Shown: in pieces, positions 45,376-54,313 of the stretch
Layout: each line of letters opens with the position of its first letter
How positions within the stretch are numbered: position 1 is the first letter of the stretch
Assembly: GCA_963793275.1 (NCBI GenBank)
Contig: CAWBZL010000005.1
Coordinates: forward strand, 62,001 to 126,000
Length of the DNA: 64,000 nucleotides
Direction of reading: 5' to 3'
DNA from: Marinirhabdus sp963793275
GTDB taxonomy: Bacteria; Bacteroidota; Bacteroidia; Flavobacteriales; Flavobacteriaceae
Translations under genes and position numbers: made by a program
Notes under the pieces: generated by a model
The model's database searches: none
Seen by the model: only the letters and a program-made list of their open reading frames with translations
Told to the model about the DNA's origin: nothing

Positions 45376-46440
45376 ATGAAAACAATTAATCTAAGTATTG
45401 CGCTGGTAATATGGATGCTAGCAACAAGTTTAAGTTTTTCTCAGGAAGAAGTAACCGCTTTGGAAGCGCTGGAAAAAACAAAAACAGAAGTAGTAAATCA
45501 TGAAAAAGACGCTCTTAAAAAAGAGGTGGAAACAATCAATAAGCGATTAGATGCTGGAACCATTACCAAAGCTGAAGCAGATGATTTAAAACAAAAGGCT
45601 GCTGAAACCCGGGCTTTAAATATTGAGAACAGAGTAGCGATTATAGATAATAAGATCGCACTTCTGGAGCGTAATGGAACATTAAATGAAGAAGGAGGTA
45701 AAAACTACGTTAGGATTGGTATTGGGGAAGACGGCACCACAGGCGATAGCTGGTTGGGGATTCATATCAGAGAAAAAAATAGTGTTACCCGGAAATACGA
45801 CCGCAGAACATCTTCTCAGTTGGTTTTCTCTTTTGGACTTAACAATGCAATAATCGATGGACAATCTTTGGACGATTCACCTTACAAAATAGGGGGAAGC
45901 CGTTATACAGAACTTGGCTTGGCCTGGACCACCCGTGTATTTAAAGAAAGTAACTGGTTACGTTTAAGATATGGAGTTTCGTTTCAGTTTAATGGCTTGA
46001 AACCAACGGACAACAGGTATTTTGTTGATACAGGTGAGCAAACCGAATTGCAGGACTTTGGTATAGATCTGGATAAATCTAAATTCAGAATGGATCACGT
46101 GGTTATCCCATTGCATTTTGAAATTGGTCCGTCCAAAAAGATTGAAAAGGACGAGTACTTTAGGTACAATACGAACAATAGCTTTAAAATTGGTTTTGGA
46201 GGGTATGCCGGAGTAAATATGAGTACACGCCAAAAACTAAAATTTGATGACGGAGAGGAAGATGTAAAGCAAAAACTGAAAGCTGGTTATAATACCAATA
46301 ATTTTATCTACGGTCTTTCAGGCTACATAGGGTATGGAGATATCTCGCTCTACGCCAAATACGATCTAAACACTATTTTCAAAAATAATCCTACCGAGCA
46401 ACGTAACGTGTCGCTTGGTGTGCGATGGGATTGGGATTAG
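45376..46440 (+). CDS. Outer-membrane beta-barrel protein with coiled-coil N-terminus
   Basis: 354 residues, signal peptide ending SLSFSQ. Residues of about 25-95 are heptad-rich (ALEKTKTEVVNHEKDALKKE and onward), then alternating beta strands to the end with the typical final strand RNVSLGVRWDWD. This is the common layout of small barrel proteins in the flavobacterial ECF-anti-sigma-barrel gene sets. Probably cotranscribed with or regulated by the sigma factor at 43879. Function unknown. Confidence 0.8.
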   Translation: MKTINLSIALVIWMLATSLSFSQEEVTALEALEKTKTEVVNHEKDALKKEVETINKRLDAGTITKAEADDLKQKAAETRALNIENRVAIIDNKIALLERNGTLNEEGGKNYVRIGIGEDGTTGDSWLGIHIREKNSVTRKYDRRTSSQLVFSFGLNNAIIDGQSLDDSPYKIGGSRYTELGLAWTTRVFKESNWLRLRYGVSFQFNGLKPTDNRYFVDTGEQTELQDFGIDLDKSKFRMDHVVIPLHFEIGPSKKIEKDEYFRYNTNNSFKIGFGGYAGVNMSTRQKLKFDDGEEDVKQKLKAGYNTNNFIYGLSGYIGYGDISLYAKYDLNTIFKNNPTEQRNVSLGVRWDWD

Positions 46441-46460
46441 CCACATATTCATCAATCAAG

Positions 46461-46492
46461 AAAAAGGTTTCCGTTAACGGGAACCTTTTTTG
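46461..46492 (+). terminator. Rho-independent terminator after the barrel protein
   Basis: AAAAAGGTTTCCGTT (46461-46475) pairs with AACGGGAACCTTTTT (46476-46490) with one G-U pair, followed by T. Confidence 0.88.
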
Positions 46493-46502
46493 TTATTTGG
46501 AA

Positions 46503-46535
46503 TTTGTCTGTTGGGATTTAAATCAAGTACATTTG
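46503..46535 (+). promoter_or_regulatory. Promoter of dnaG
   Basis: TTTG (46503-46506), 21 bases, TACATTTG (46528-46535): a full match to the Bacteroidota -33/-7 pattern, leader about 30 nucleotides. Confidence 0.6.
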
Positions 46536-46568
46536 CGTATCTTTTCTTCGGAAATAATACTGCTATAA

Positions 46569-48534
46569 TTGATATCCAGAACCACCATAGACAACGTTTT
46601 TGAAGCCGCCCGGGTAGAGGAGGTTATTGGTGATTTTGTTCAGTTAAAAAAATCCGGAAGTAATTTTAAAGGTTTAAGTCCTTTTACAGACGAGCGTTCG
46701 CCAAGTTTTATGGTGAGCCCCGTGAAGCAGATATGGAAAGATTTTAGTAGTGGTAAAGGCGGAAATGCAGTTTCTTTTTTAATGGAACACGAGCACTTTA
46801 CCTATCCTGAAGCGATTAAGTATCTCGCCAAAAAGTACGGTATAGAGATAGAAGAGACAGAACAGTCCGATGAGCAAAAACAACAGGCTAATGAGCGTGA
46901 AAGTCTCTATCTGGTAAGTGAATTTGCGAAAGAATATTTCCATAAAACGCTCATGGAGACAGAAGAAGGTAAAGCCATAGGGAAATCTTATTTTAAAGAA
47001 CGTGGTTTTACTGAAGAAACAATCAAAAAATTCAGTTTAGGATATTCTCCTGAACCAATGGAGTGCTTTTACAGAAGATGCTCTAAAAAACGGATACCAG
47101 TTAAGTTTTCTTGAAAAAACAGGTCTTACCATTGTAAAAGGTGAAAAGCAATTTGACCGTTTTAAAGGCAGGGTTATGTTTCCTATAGCAAGTATGAGTG
47201 GTCGCACACTGGGTTTTGGCGGAAGAATACTAAAAACCGATAAGAAAGCAGCCAAATACCTGAATTCTCCCGAGAGTGATATTTACCACAAAAGCAAAGT
47301 ACTCTACGGTATTTATCAGGCCAAGCAGTCCATTGCTAAAGAAGATAATTGCTATTTGGTTGAAGGTTATACCGATGTTATTCAGTTTCACCAAACCGGG
47401 ATAGAAAATGTAGTATCCTCTTCTGGTACGGCATTAACGCCGGAGCAAATTAGACTCATAAATAGATTGAGTAAAAATATCACGGTTCTGTTTGATGGTG
47501 ATGCTGCCGGATTAAGAGCTTCGTTACGCGGAATAGACTTGATCCTGGAACAAGGGATGAATGTTAAGATATGCACCTTCCCGGAAGGTGAAGACCCGGA
47601 TAGTTTTGCCCGTGCTCATGCGTTAGAAGATCTCACCCTATATCTGGAAGAGCAATCCCAGGATTTTATAGCTTTTAAAGCATCATTGCTGGCTAAGGAT
47701 GCTAAGAACGATCCTGTAAAAAAAGCCGATACCATTCGGGATATGGTGGTGAGTATTGCCAAAATACCCGATGTGATCAAGCAGGAGGTATACATTAAGG
47801 AGTGTTCCCGTATAATGGATATTTCGGAAGAAGTTCTTTTTAATACATTGGCACAATTACTTCAGAAGGAACGAAGAGATGCTTCCAAAAAACCTGTTTC
47901 ACAGCAGGAAAATATGCAGGTGGTTCCTACAGTTCAGGAACAGGTAAAAAAGGTAGACGTTCAATACGAACTGGAACGAAAAATAATTGAGCTTCTATTG
48001 CTCTACGGAATGGTAGAAGAAGAGTTTGACGATCTAATCCTGGAAACAAACGAAGCTGGCGAAATTACCTTCTCTCCGGAAAAATCTACCGCAAAGGTTT
48101 TTGAAAAAATCTACCTGGACCTTCAGGACGACGAAGTAGAATTTACGAATCCCGAATTTAAAGAGCTTTATTTTGAAATTATAGAGCGTTTAAATCAGCA
48201 ACAGGAGCTTAAGGTAGAAACACTCGTAAACCAGCTGGAACCTGAAAAAGCGGCAGCCATTACCGATATTTTAATGCAGGAAGAGAAGTATCAGCTACAT
48301 GATTGGGAACGCAATGAAATTTACGTGAAAGAAAAGAAGTTTACCGTTTCTCAAATTGTGAGCGAAACCATTTTAAATCTAAGAAGAGAATTGGTTTCAA
48401 AAAAAATAGCAGAGCTTTCGTCCGGGATTAAAGAGCAAACCGAAACTTCTGAAAATGAAAATAGCCTACAGGATATTGTAGACTATATTACATTAAAGAA
48501 AATTCTTTCAGAAAAACTTAGGCGTGTCCTGTAG
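46569..48534 (+). pseudogene. dnaG: DNA primase, frameshifted as sequenced
   Basis: Start is TTG at 46569 (ISRTTIDNVFEAARVEEVIG), no nearer ATG being compatible with the family. The 5' part reads to 47114; the rest continues in the next frame with AFTEDALKNGYQLSFLEKTG from 47065, then the TOPRIM core (EGYTDVIQFHQTG, LFDGDAAGLRA) and a C-terminal helicase-binding region to 48534. One base too many near 47064, or a 5-base loss between GGAGT repeats, explains the break. Zinc ligands of the N-terminal domain are replaced: Ser37, Thr40, Asp58 and Ser61 where CPFH and CxxC are expected. As DnaG is essential, the break is probably a sequence error. Confidence 0.93.
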
Positions 48535-48579
48535 CTTTTAATTTCAAGTTACCTTAAAAAGCTTAATTCACTACTTTTA

Positions 48580-49212
48580 TTACCCAAACTGAAACATTCT
48601 TGATTGGTGTATCAGGTCTGCCAGGTTATCTACCTTCAATTTTTTTAATAACCTTGTTTTATAGGTGCTAACGGTTTTTTCGTTAATATCAAGCGCGTTG
48701 GCAATGTCTTTATTGCGTTTACCGCTGGATAGCAGGTTTAACACTTCAATTTCACGGGAAGAAAGTTTCTTATAGCGACTAATAGCACTTGTTTCTCCTA
48801 CGTTTCGGCTTGTAAAAGTAGCGGTAAGTTCTTCATTTAAGAAAATTCCACCTTTCGCAATTTTTTTCAGCGCATTCATAAATACTTTAGTGCCAGCTGT
48901 TTTTGGCACATACCCCGCAGCTCCGGATTTAATAGAACGCAACGCGTATATTTCTTCCGGATGGCAGGAGAAAATAAGCACCCGTACCTGTGGAAATTCG
49001 ATTTTAATATTCCGAAGTGCGTTTATGCCACTAATGTTGGGCATATCTATCTCCATAATTAAAATATCCGGTGTATTATTTTGTAAACTTTCATAAAGTT
49101 CTTCCCCGTTACTTGCTTTACCTACAATAGTAAAGTTGTCATTTTTTTTCAGCATACACGCAATCCCTTTACGAGTTACCGGATGATGATCTGCGATAAT
49201 AATTTTCTTCAT
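48580..49212 (-). CDS. NarL/FixJ-type response regulator with atypical receiver
   Basis: 210 residues: receiver (1-120) plus LuxR-type helix-turn-helix (LSSREIEVLNLLSSGKRNKD to NEKTVSTYKTRLLKKLKV). The receiver has Glu54 in LIMEIDMP where the phospho-acceptor Asp belongs, and the acidic pair is changed to Asp8-His9 (ADHHP). Lys104 in YVPKTAG and Ser81 region (IFSCHP) are kept. Known atypical receivers of this kind act without phosphorylation; Glu may mimic the active state. No histidine kinase is adjacent. Confidence 0.9.
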   Translation of the reverse strand: MKKIIIADHHPVTRKGIACMLKKNDNFTIVGKASNGEELYESLQNNTPDILIMEIDMPNISGINALRNIKIEFPQVRVLIFSCHPEEIYALRSIKSGAAGYVPKTAGTKVFMNALKKIAKGGIFLNEELTATFTSRNVGETSAISRYKKLSSREIEVLNLLSSGKRNKDIANALDINEKTVSTYKTRLLKKLKVDNLADLIHQSRMFQFG

Positions 49213-49366
49213 AGTTAGTCTTTAAAGGTCAAAGACACTCCTTGCAAGGGGAATTTGCGAAGTAGTGTGAGGTTTTTGTAATATAAATACTACAAAACAA
49301 ATCTAAATGAAAAAAAGTAAGGTTGTAATAAATTTCGTTCAACAACCTGAAAACTCGTTGAAAATG

Positions 49367-50158
49367 CTATTTTTTGAGGGTTTGGGGAATGACGCAAACA
49401 GGAATTGGCTTCATTTTATGTTGATTGTTACGATTTAGTCGTGTGTATATTTCCAGAACAGCACGTTGTCTACCTTCAAAATCGCTTACAGATTTCCCTT
49501 CAGCTTGCATATGCATGGCCCATTCCAGTTCGTCATAACTGGCACCTATCTGGTCCTCATCGGTTCGGCTATCTCCAAATAATCCGTCTGTAGGTGCTGC
49601 GTTCAGGATAGAAGCAGGTACATCCAAAGCGCTGGCCAGTTTGCGTACGTCGCTTTTCATAAGATCTGCAATAGGACTTAAGTCTACACCGCCATCGCCA
49701 TATTTGGTAAAAAACCCTACGCCAAAATCTTCCACTTTATTTCCTGTTCCTGCGACCAAATACCGGTGCAGGCCCGCAAAGAAATATAAGGTAGTCATTC
49801 TAAGCCGTGCTCTCGTATTGGCAAGACTCAGGTCCAGAAAACTATCATCTAGAGTGGGTGGAATTTGAGTTTTAAATTCCTCAAAAACTGTGGTAAGATC
49901 TACTTTCACATCAGTGACATTTGCAAATCTCTTTTTGAGCTGCGAAATATGTTCCTGCCCTCTGGAAACCTGCTCGGTATCCTGATGAATGGGCATTTCT
50001 ACACACAAGACACGCAAGCCAGTTTTAGCGCAAAGTGTTGAGGTAAGGGCGCTGTCTATACCGCCACTAATCCCTAATACAAATCCGTCCATCTTGGCGT
50101 TGGTGGCGTAGTCTTTCAGCCAGTTTACAATGTGGTTTATTACTTTTTCGGTTTGCAT
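49367..50158 (-). CDS. nadE: NAD+ synthetase (ammonia-dependent type)
   Basis: 263 residues from the ATG at 50158; 18 extra in-frame codons upstream lie in the promoter region. PP-loop SGGIDSALTSTL, and GTGNKVEDFGVGFFTKYGDGG with the C-terminal PTDGLFGDSRTDEDQIGASY are standard. There is no glutaminase domain. It makes NAD+ from deamido-NAD+. It is divergent from gldB, the usual flavobacterial order. Confidence 0.95.
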   Translation of the reverse strand: MQTEKVINHIVNWLKDYATNAKMDGFVLGISGGIDSALTSTLCAKTGLRVLCVEMPIHQDTEQVSRGQEHISQLKKRFANVTDVKVDLTTVFEEFKTQIPPTLDDSFLDLSLANTRARLRMTTLYFFAGLHRYLVAGTGNKVEDFGVGFFTKYGDGGVDLSPIADLMKSDVRKLASALDVPASILNAAPTDGLFGDSRTDEDQIGASYDELEWAMHMQAEGKSVSDFEGRQRAVLEIYTRLNRNNQHKMKPIPVCVIPQTLKK

Positions 50159-50185
50159 TTGGTAGGGTTTACGCGTTAATATTGA

Positions 50186-50206
50186 TACTTTTGCAAAACA
50201 AATGTA
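50186..50206. promoter_or_regulatory. Facing -7 elements between nadE and gldB
   Basis: TACTTTTG (50186-50193, plus strand, toward gldB) and TACATTTG (50206 to 50199, minus strand, toward nadE) are 5 bases apart, so RNA polymerase cannot occupy both at once. Confidence 0.5.
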
Positions 50207-50352
50207 ACCCAAAAGTAAAATTTATGAAAATGAGCAACGTTAAACAGTTGCTAATTCTCTTTAATATGAAATACCAAAATACATTTTTCAAGCCAAAAGA
50301 TAGGAGTCTATTAAAACATTCCATCTTCAGCTTTATCAACTATGTAGTAAGG

Positions 50353-51312
50353 ATGAAATATATACTTACCCTATTGTTGGTCTTATTTTTAGTTTCCTGT
50401 GATGAAAAAAGCAGGATTGAAAAGGAAATAGAAGCCATACCCATGGAGGTAAAAGTGATGCGTCTGGATCAGGAATTTGGCAGGGCAACTTCTCAAACGC
50501 TCCCGGCTTTAAAGAAAAAATATCCGGTGTTTTTTCCTAAGCAATTTCATGACAGTGTTTGGATTGGGAATTTGAATGACCCAATTCAGCAGGAACTGGT
50601 GCGTGAAGTTTCTGCTGTTTTTCCAGATAATTCAACCATCGAAGATCAGTTATTGCCGCTCTTTCAACATTTAAAATATTATTTCCCGGAATTTAAGGAG
50701 CCAACTGTTGTAGGGCTCACAACCGATGTAGATTATCAGCAAAAAATAATTGTTGCAGATACGTTGCTTGTGGTAGCTTTGGACACCTATCTGGGCGCGG
50801 AGCACGAGTTTTATGAGAATATTAAAAAGTATATAGTAAAAAATATGAAGCCGTCCCAAATTGGACCAGATGTCGCACAGGCCTACGCCAGACAATTGGT
50901 TTCAGGACCTAAGCAGCGCACCTTTTTAGCGCAAATGGTTTATTTTGGAAAGCAATTGTATTTAAAAGATGTATTGCTTCCTGACGTTTCAGATGCTGAA
51001 AAAATGGGGTATACTGAAGAAGAAATGCAATGGGCCAATGATAATGAAGAGGATATGTGGCGTTATTTTATTGAAAAGGAGTTGCTTTACAGTACCAACC
51101 CAAAACTGGCTCCTCGTTTTATACTGGACGCTCCGTTTTCAAAGTTTTATTTGGAAATAGATAACGAATCTCCCGGAAGGACAGGGCAATATCTGGGCTG
51201 GCAAATGGTACGTGCTTATATGGAAAATAACAATGTTACTGTTTCGCAGTTGATGATTACAGATGCAGATGAAATTTTTAAAAATTCAAAATACAAACCA
51301 ACAAAGAACTAA
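50353..51312 (+). CDS. gldB: Gliding motility lipoprotein GldB
   Basis: 319 residues from the ATG at 50353, which gives a lipoprotein signal (MKYILTLLLVLFLVSC, Cys16). The frame is open 170 bases further upstream, but those codons lack a signal. The domain features SVWIGNLNDPIQQELVREV, YFPEFKEPTVVGLTTDVDYQ and the zincin-like-looking ENEEDMWRYFIEKELLYST are typical of GldB, an envelope lipoprotein required for gliding. gldC follows, overlapping by one base. Confidence 0.9.
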   Translation: MKYILTLLLVLFLVSCDEKSRIEKEIEAIPMEVKVMRLDQEFGRATSQTLPALKKKYPVFFPKQFHDSVWIGNLNDPIQQELVREVSAVFPDNSTIEDQLLPLFQHLKYYFPEFKEPTVVGLTTDVDYQQKIIVADTLLVVALDTYLGAEHEFYENIKKYIVKNMKPSQIGPDVAQAYARQLVSGPKQRTFLAQMVYFGKQLYLKDVLLPDVSDAEKMGYTEEEMQWANDNEEDMWRYFIEKELLYSTNPKLAPRFILDAPFSKFYLEIDNESPGRTGQYLGWQMVRAYMENNNVTVSQLMITDADEIFKNSKYKPTKN

Positions 51313-51644
51313 TGGCAAATCACACTTCAGAAATTAAGATACAAGTAGGGCTGGATGAAAATAAAGTGCCGGAAAAACTACATTGGACGGCTCCGGACGG
51401 CGGGATCCATAACGAAGCGTCTAAAGCAGTGTTGCTTTCGGTGTGGGATCATAAAGCCAAAGAAGCATTACGAATAGATCTTTGGACTAAGGATATGCCG
51501 CTGGATGAAATGCAAATATTTTTTCATCAAACCCTGGTAGCGATGACGGATACGTTTAAACGTGCTACAGGAAACGAAAAAATGGCAGCTACTATGAAAG
51601 ATTTCACCGATTATTTTGCTGAAAAGTTAGAGCTAAAAAAGTAA
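51312..51644 (+). CDS. gldC: Gliding motility protein GldC
   Basis: 110 residues, signature start SEIKIQVGLDENKVPEKLHW and TAPDGGIHNEASKAVLLSVW. It has no signal peptide; its role in gliding is accessory. Starts at the last base of the gldB stop and is followed immediately by a small gene, all one operon. Confidence 0.93.
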   Translation: MANHTSEIKIQVGLDENKVPEKLHWTAPDGGIHNEASKAVLLSVWDHKAKEALRIDLWTKDMPLDEMQIFFHQTLVAMTDTFKRATGNEKMAATMKDFTDYFAEKLELKK

Positions 51645-52006
51645 TGAAGCTCCTCTTTATCTACAATGCGAATAGTGGAATTGTTAACTCACTACTGCAG
51701 GGTGCGCATAAATTTGTAAGTCCTAAGACGTATAATTGTCGGCTTTGCGAACTCACTTTTGGAGTTTTTGCTGAAAGGGAAGAATGGAAAGATTTTCGGG
51801 AAACTTCAGCAATTGAAATGATTTTCATGCATAAAGATGAATTTTTAAAGCAGTACCGAAGCAAATGGCTTCCTAAATATAACTTCCCTGTTATCCTTTC
51901 GGAAGAAGATAATCAACTTCATATTTTTATAAATTCAGAAGCATTGAATGAGATAGAAAGCGATTCAGAATTAATAGAAAATATTAAAAATAAAATAGCG
52001 CATTAG
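51644..52006 (+). CDS. Conserved hypothetical protein of the gldBC operon
   Basis: 120 residues starting MKLLFIYNANSGIVNSLLQG with a CRLCELTFGVF pair of cysteines and a C-terminal EIESDSELIENIK. It overlaps gldC by one base. Similar proteins are sometimes named GTPase in flavobacterial genomes but I see no P-loop. Function unknown. Confidence 0.8.
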   Translation: MKLLFIYNANSGIVNSLLQGAHKFVSPKTYNCRLCELTFGVFAEREEWKDFRETSAIEMIFMHKDEFLKQYRSKWLPKYNFPVILSEEDNQLHIFINSEALNEIESDSELIENIKNKIAH

Positions 52007-52128
52007 TTATTTCCGCTCTCGCCCTCGAAGGACTTATTACCGAGGGGACAGCACAATTGCATAAATAGTTTAAATCCTGAGCAGAGGAGGATACGGTTCA
52101 GCTAAAAAAAAACCTGAAACCTGTAACA

Positions 52129-52746
52129 CTAGGAATGCGGCAACTGCCCGCCCATTTCGTCATTAATTCTATCTATATAATCCAGTAGGTCATCCCGCCC
52201 ATCATAATTACTGGCAGAAGTCACAAAATAATGTGGCATTTCCTCCCAATCCTGCAGTAACCTTTGCTCATAGGCTTCTATGTTACGTTTTAGTGCATTA
52301 GGCTTTAATTTATCTGCTTTGGTGAAAACAATAGAAAATGGAATTTGGCTTTCTCCTAAGTATTGCATAAAATCCAGGTCGATAGGTTGTGGCTCGTGAC
52401 GACAATCTACCAGAACAAATGCCAGTACTAATTGTTTACGCTTTTCGAAATAGTTGGTTATAAATTTTTGGAAAGTTTTTTTTGCTTTTTTGGAAACACG
52501 TGCATATCCGTACCCGGGTAAATCTACCAGATACCAGTTTTTATTGATGATAAAATGGTTTATAAGCTGTGTTTTTCCAGGACGTCCCGAAGTTTTTGCC
52601 AGGCTTTTGCGCTCCACGAGCATATTAATGAGTGATGATTTTCCAACGTTACTACGGCCAATAAAGGCGTATTCAGGCAAGCGATCTTTGGGACATTTTG
52701 CTACCTCGCTATTACTCATTACAAATTCCGCCGATTTTATTTTCAT
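52129..52746 (-). CDS. engB: Ribosome biogenesis GTPase EngB/YsxC
   Basis: 205 residues. G1 GRSNVGKSSLINML, G2 SGRPGKTQLINHF, G3 DLPGYGYA, G4 TKADKL and G5 TSAS are present. EngB assists assembly of the large ribosomal subunit. Same strand as the hydrolase at 52813. Confidence 0.95.
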   Translation of the reverse strand: MKIKSAEFVMSNSEVAKCPKDRLPEYAFIGRSNVGKSSLINMLVERKSLAKTSGRPGKTQLINHFIINKNWYLVDLPGYGYARVSKKAKKTFQKFITNYFEKRKQLVLAFVLVDCRHEPQPIDLDFMQYLGESQIPFSIVFTKADKLKPNALKRNIEAYEQRLLQDWEEMPHYFVTSASNYDGRDDLLDYIDRINDEMGGQLPHS

Positions 52747-52790
52747 TTCGAATTGTATTGGATGTATTAAAGTTGAGTGTAAATCTTGAA

Positions 52791-52806
52791 CTGAGCGGAG
52801 TTGGAG
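52791..52806. repeat. Short dispersed intergenic repeat
   Basis: CTGAGCGGAGTTGGAG, matching 14 of 16 bases of the copy at 45250, lying between engB and the hydrolase. Confidence 0.4.
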
Positions 52807-52812
52807 TAAAGG

Positions 52813-53577
52813 TTAATACCCTCTTTTTTCCAACCAGGCAAATAGCAGCTCGTTAAACTCGTTAGGATGCTCCATCATAGCTGCGTGGCCGCATTTTTCG
52901 ATCCAGTATAAATCACTGTCAGGAAGTTTTTCGTGAAATTCGTCTGCCACTTCTGGCGGGGTAACATTATCGTTTCTTCCCCAGATAATACAGGTAGGGG
53001 TTTTCATATCCGGAAGGTCTTTCCCCATATTATGGCGAATGGCACTTTTTGCAATGGCCAGGGTTCTAATAAGTTTTTGGCGGTCATTAACCGTAGCGTA
53101 AACCTCGTCCACAATTTCTTTGGAAGCTACTTTTGGATCATAAAAAACATTCTCGGCTTTTTTCTGAATATAATCACGGTCTCCGCGTTTTGGGTAACTT
53201 TCACCCATAGCGCTTTCGTATAGGCCAGAACTGCCTGTAATCACTAATGCTTTAATGTGTTCAGGATACATTTTTGTGCATAGTAGCCCAATGTGACCTC
53301 CCAGTGAGTTTCCAAGCAAAATAACGTCTTTCAACTTTTTGTGATCTATAAACTGCTTCACGTATTTTGCGAAGTTTTTCACATTGGTCTTCAAGACCGG
53401 CATTTTATAAATAGGAAGCTCTGGAATAAAAATTTTATATCCCTTTGGTGGAAAGAAATTCGCTACACCATCAAAATTACTAAGTCCTCCCATCAATCCG
53501 TGCAGGATGATTATGGGCTGTCCTTCGCCAATTTCTAAGTAATTAAATTTTCCTTCTTTTTTAAGTTGGTCGGTCAT
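52813..53577 (-). CDS. Alpha/beta hydrolase
   Basis: 254 residues from the ATG at 53577 (MTDQLKKEGKFNYLEIGEGQ). The oxyanion region LHGLMGG, nucleophile elbow GNSLGGHIG (Ser), Asp in WGRNDNVTP and His in CGHAAMMEHP form a complete triad. Substrate unknown. Related proteins sit next to mraZ in many Bacteroidota. A -7 element TATTTTTG lies 22 bases upstream. Confidence 0.88.
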   Translation of the reverse strand: MTDQLKKEGKFNYLEIGEGQPIIILHGLMGGLSNFDGVANFFPPKGYKIFIPELPIYKMPVLKTNVKNFAKYVKQFIDHKKLKDVILLGNSLGGHIGLLCTKMYPEHIKALVITGSSGLYESAMGESYPKRGDRDYIQKKAENVFYDPKVASKEIVDEVYATVNDRQKLIRTLAIAKSAIRHNMGKDLPDMKTPTCIIWGRNDNVTPPEVADEFHEKLPDSDLYWIEKCGHAAMMEHPNEFNELLFAWLEKRGY

Positions 53578-53599
53578 GCAAGGTTGCAATTGTTAAAAA

Positions 53600-53607
53600 C
53601 AAAAATA
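53600..53607 (-). promoter_or_regulatory. -7 element of the hydrolase gene
   Basis: CAAAAATA on the plus strand reads TATTTTTG on the minus strand, 22 bases before the ATG at 53577; a TTTG follows 25 bases further upstream. Confidence 0.4.
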
Positions 53608-53748
53608 CACTTTTTATTCTACTTAAAAGAAACAAATATTTTTTGATTTTATTCAGCAATACTAGCACTTTTCGGGCTAAAATATGCAGAAGGTTTTATT
53701 CTGAAATCCATTCATTATCAAGCAGGAAACAATAATTATAGTGCAATC

Positions 53749-53812
53749 GTGGTAAAACTTATCAACAAAGTGGTATTTAGTGGGAAAAAGTGGTAAATAC
53801 TCTTTATATTTG
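53749..53812 (+). promoter_or_regulatory. MraZ operator and promoter of the dcw cluster
   Basis: GTGGT (53770), GTGGG (53780) and GTGGT (53790) recur at exact 10-base intervals, with a fourth GTGGT at 53749. MraZ is known to bind GTGG-type direct repeats with 5-6 base gaps. The -7 element TATATTTG (53805-53812) follows, so bound MraZ would cover the -33 region. Confidence 0.8.
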
Positions 53813-53842
53813 AATCAATAAATTAAGATTTGGTAACTCCTG

Positions 53843-54313
53843 ATGGTCAATTTAATAGGAACTTATGAATGTAAAGCTGACGTAAAAGGGCGTGTCATGG
53901 TACCAACTGCTTTAAAAAAACAGTTGGCCTCCGTTGCGTCTTCTGGCTTTATTATAAAGCGCGCTGTATTTCAGCCTTGCCTGGAATTGTACCCTATGGA
54001 TGAGTGGAATGCCTTAATGGTTAAAATGAATTCACTTAACAGGTTTAACCGAAAGAACGTAGACTTTATAAGAAGGTTTACAGCAGGAGTGAAGCAGGTG
54101 GAGTTGGATGCAACGGGGAGATTAAACATACCAAAAGACCTTGCAAGTTTTGCGGGAATTACAAAAGAAATTACAATTAGTTCTGCAATTAACATTGTGG
54201 AAATTTGGGATAAAGCGAAATACGAACAAGCCATTGACGATGCTGCCAACGACTTTGCAGACTTGGCAGAAGAAGTGATGGGAGATGCAGATGCTAGTGA
54301 TGGATTATCATAA
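53843..54313 (+). CDS. mraZ: Transcriptional regulator MraZ
   Basis: 156 residues with two AbrB-like half-repeats (GTYECKADVKGRVMVPTALK and VELDATGRLNIPKDLASFAG), the standard MraZ fold. It represses the division/cell wall cluster, here through the direct repeats just upstream. The gene overlaps rsmH by 14 bases. Confidence 0.96.
   Translation: MVNLIGTYECKADVKGRVMVPTALKKQLASVASSGFIIKRAVFQPCLELYPMDEWNALMVKMNSLNRFNRKNVDFIRRFTAGVKQVELDATGRLNIPKDLASFAGITKEITISSAINIVEIWDKAKYEQAIDDAANDFADLAEEVMGDADASDGLS

Noticed and set aside
50182..50352. 57-codon extension of GldB
   Set aside because: Although the frame is open, the lipoprotein signal begins at 50353 and the promoter lies inside the extension.
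52022..52046. Terminator CCCTCG/CGAGGG after the gldBC operon
   Set aside because: Six-base stem with a 13-base loop and no T-run; not convincing.
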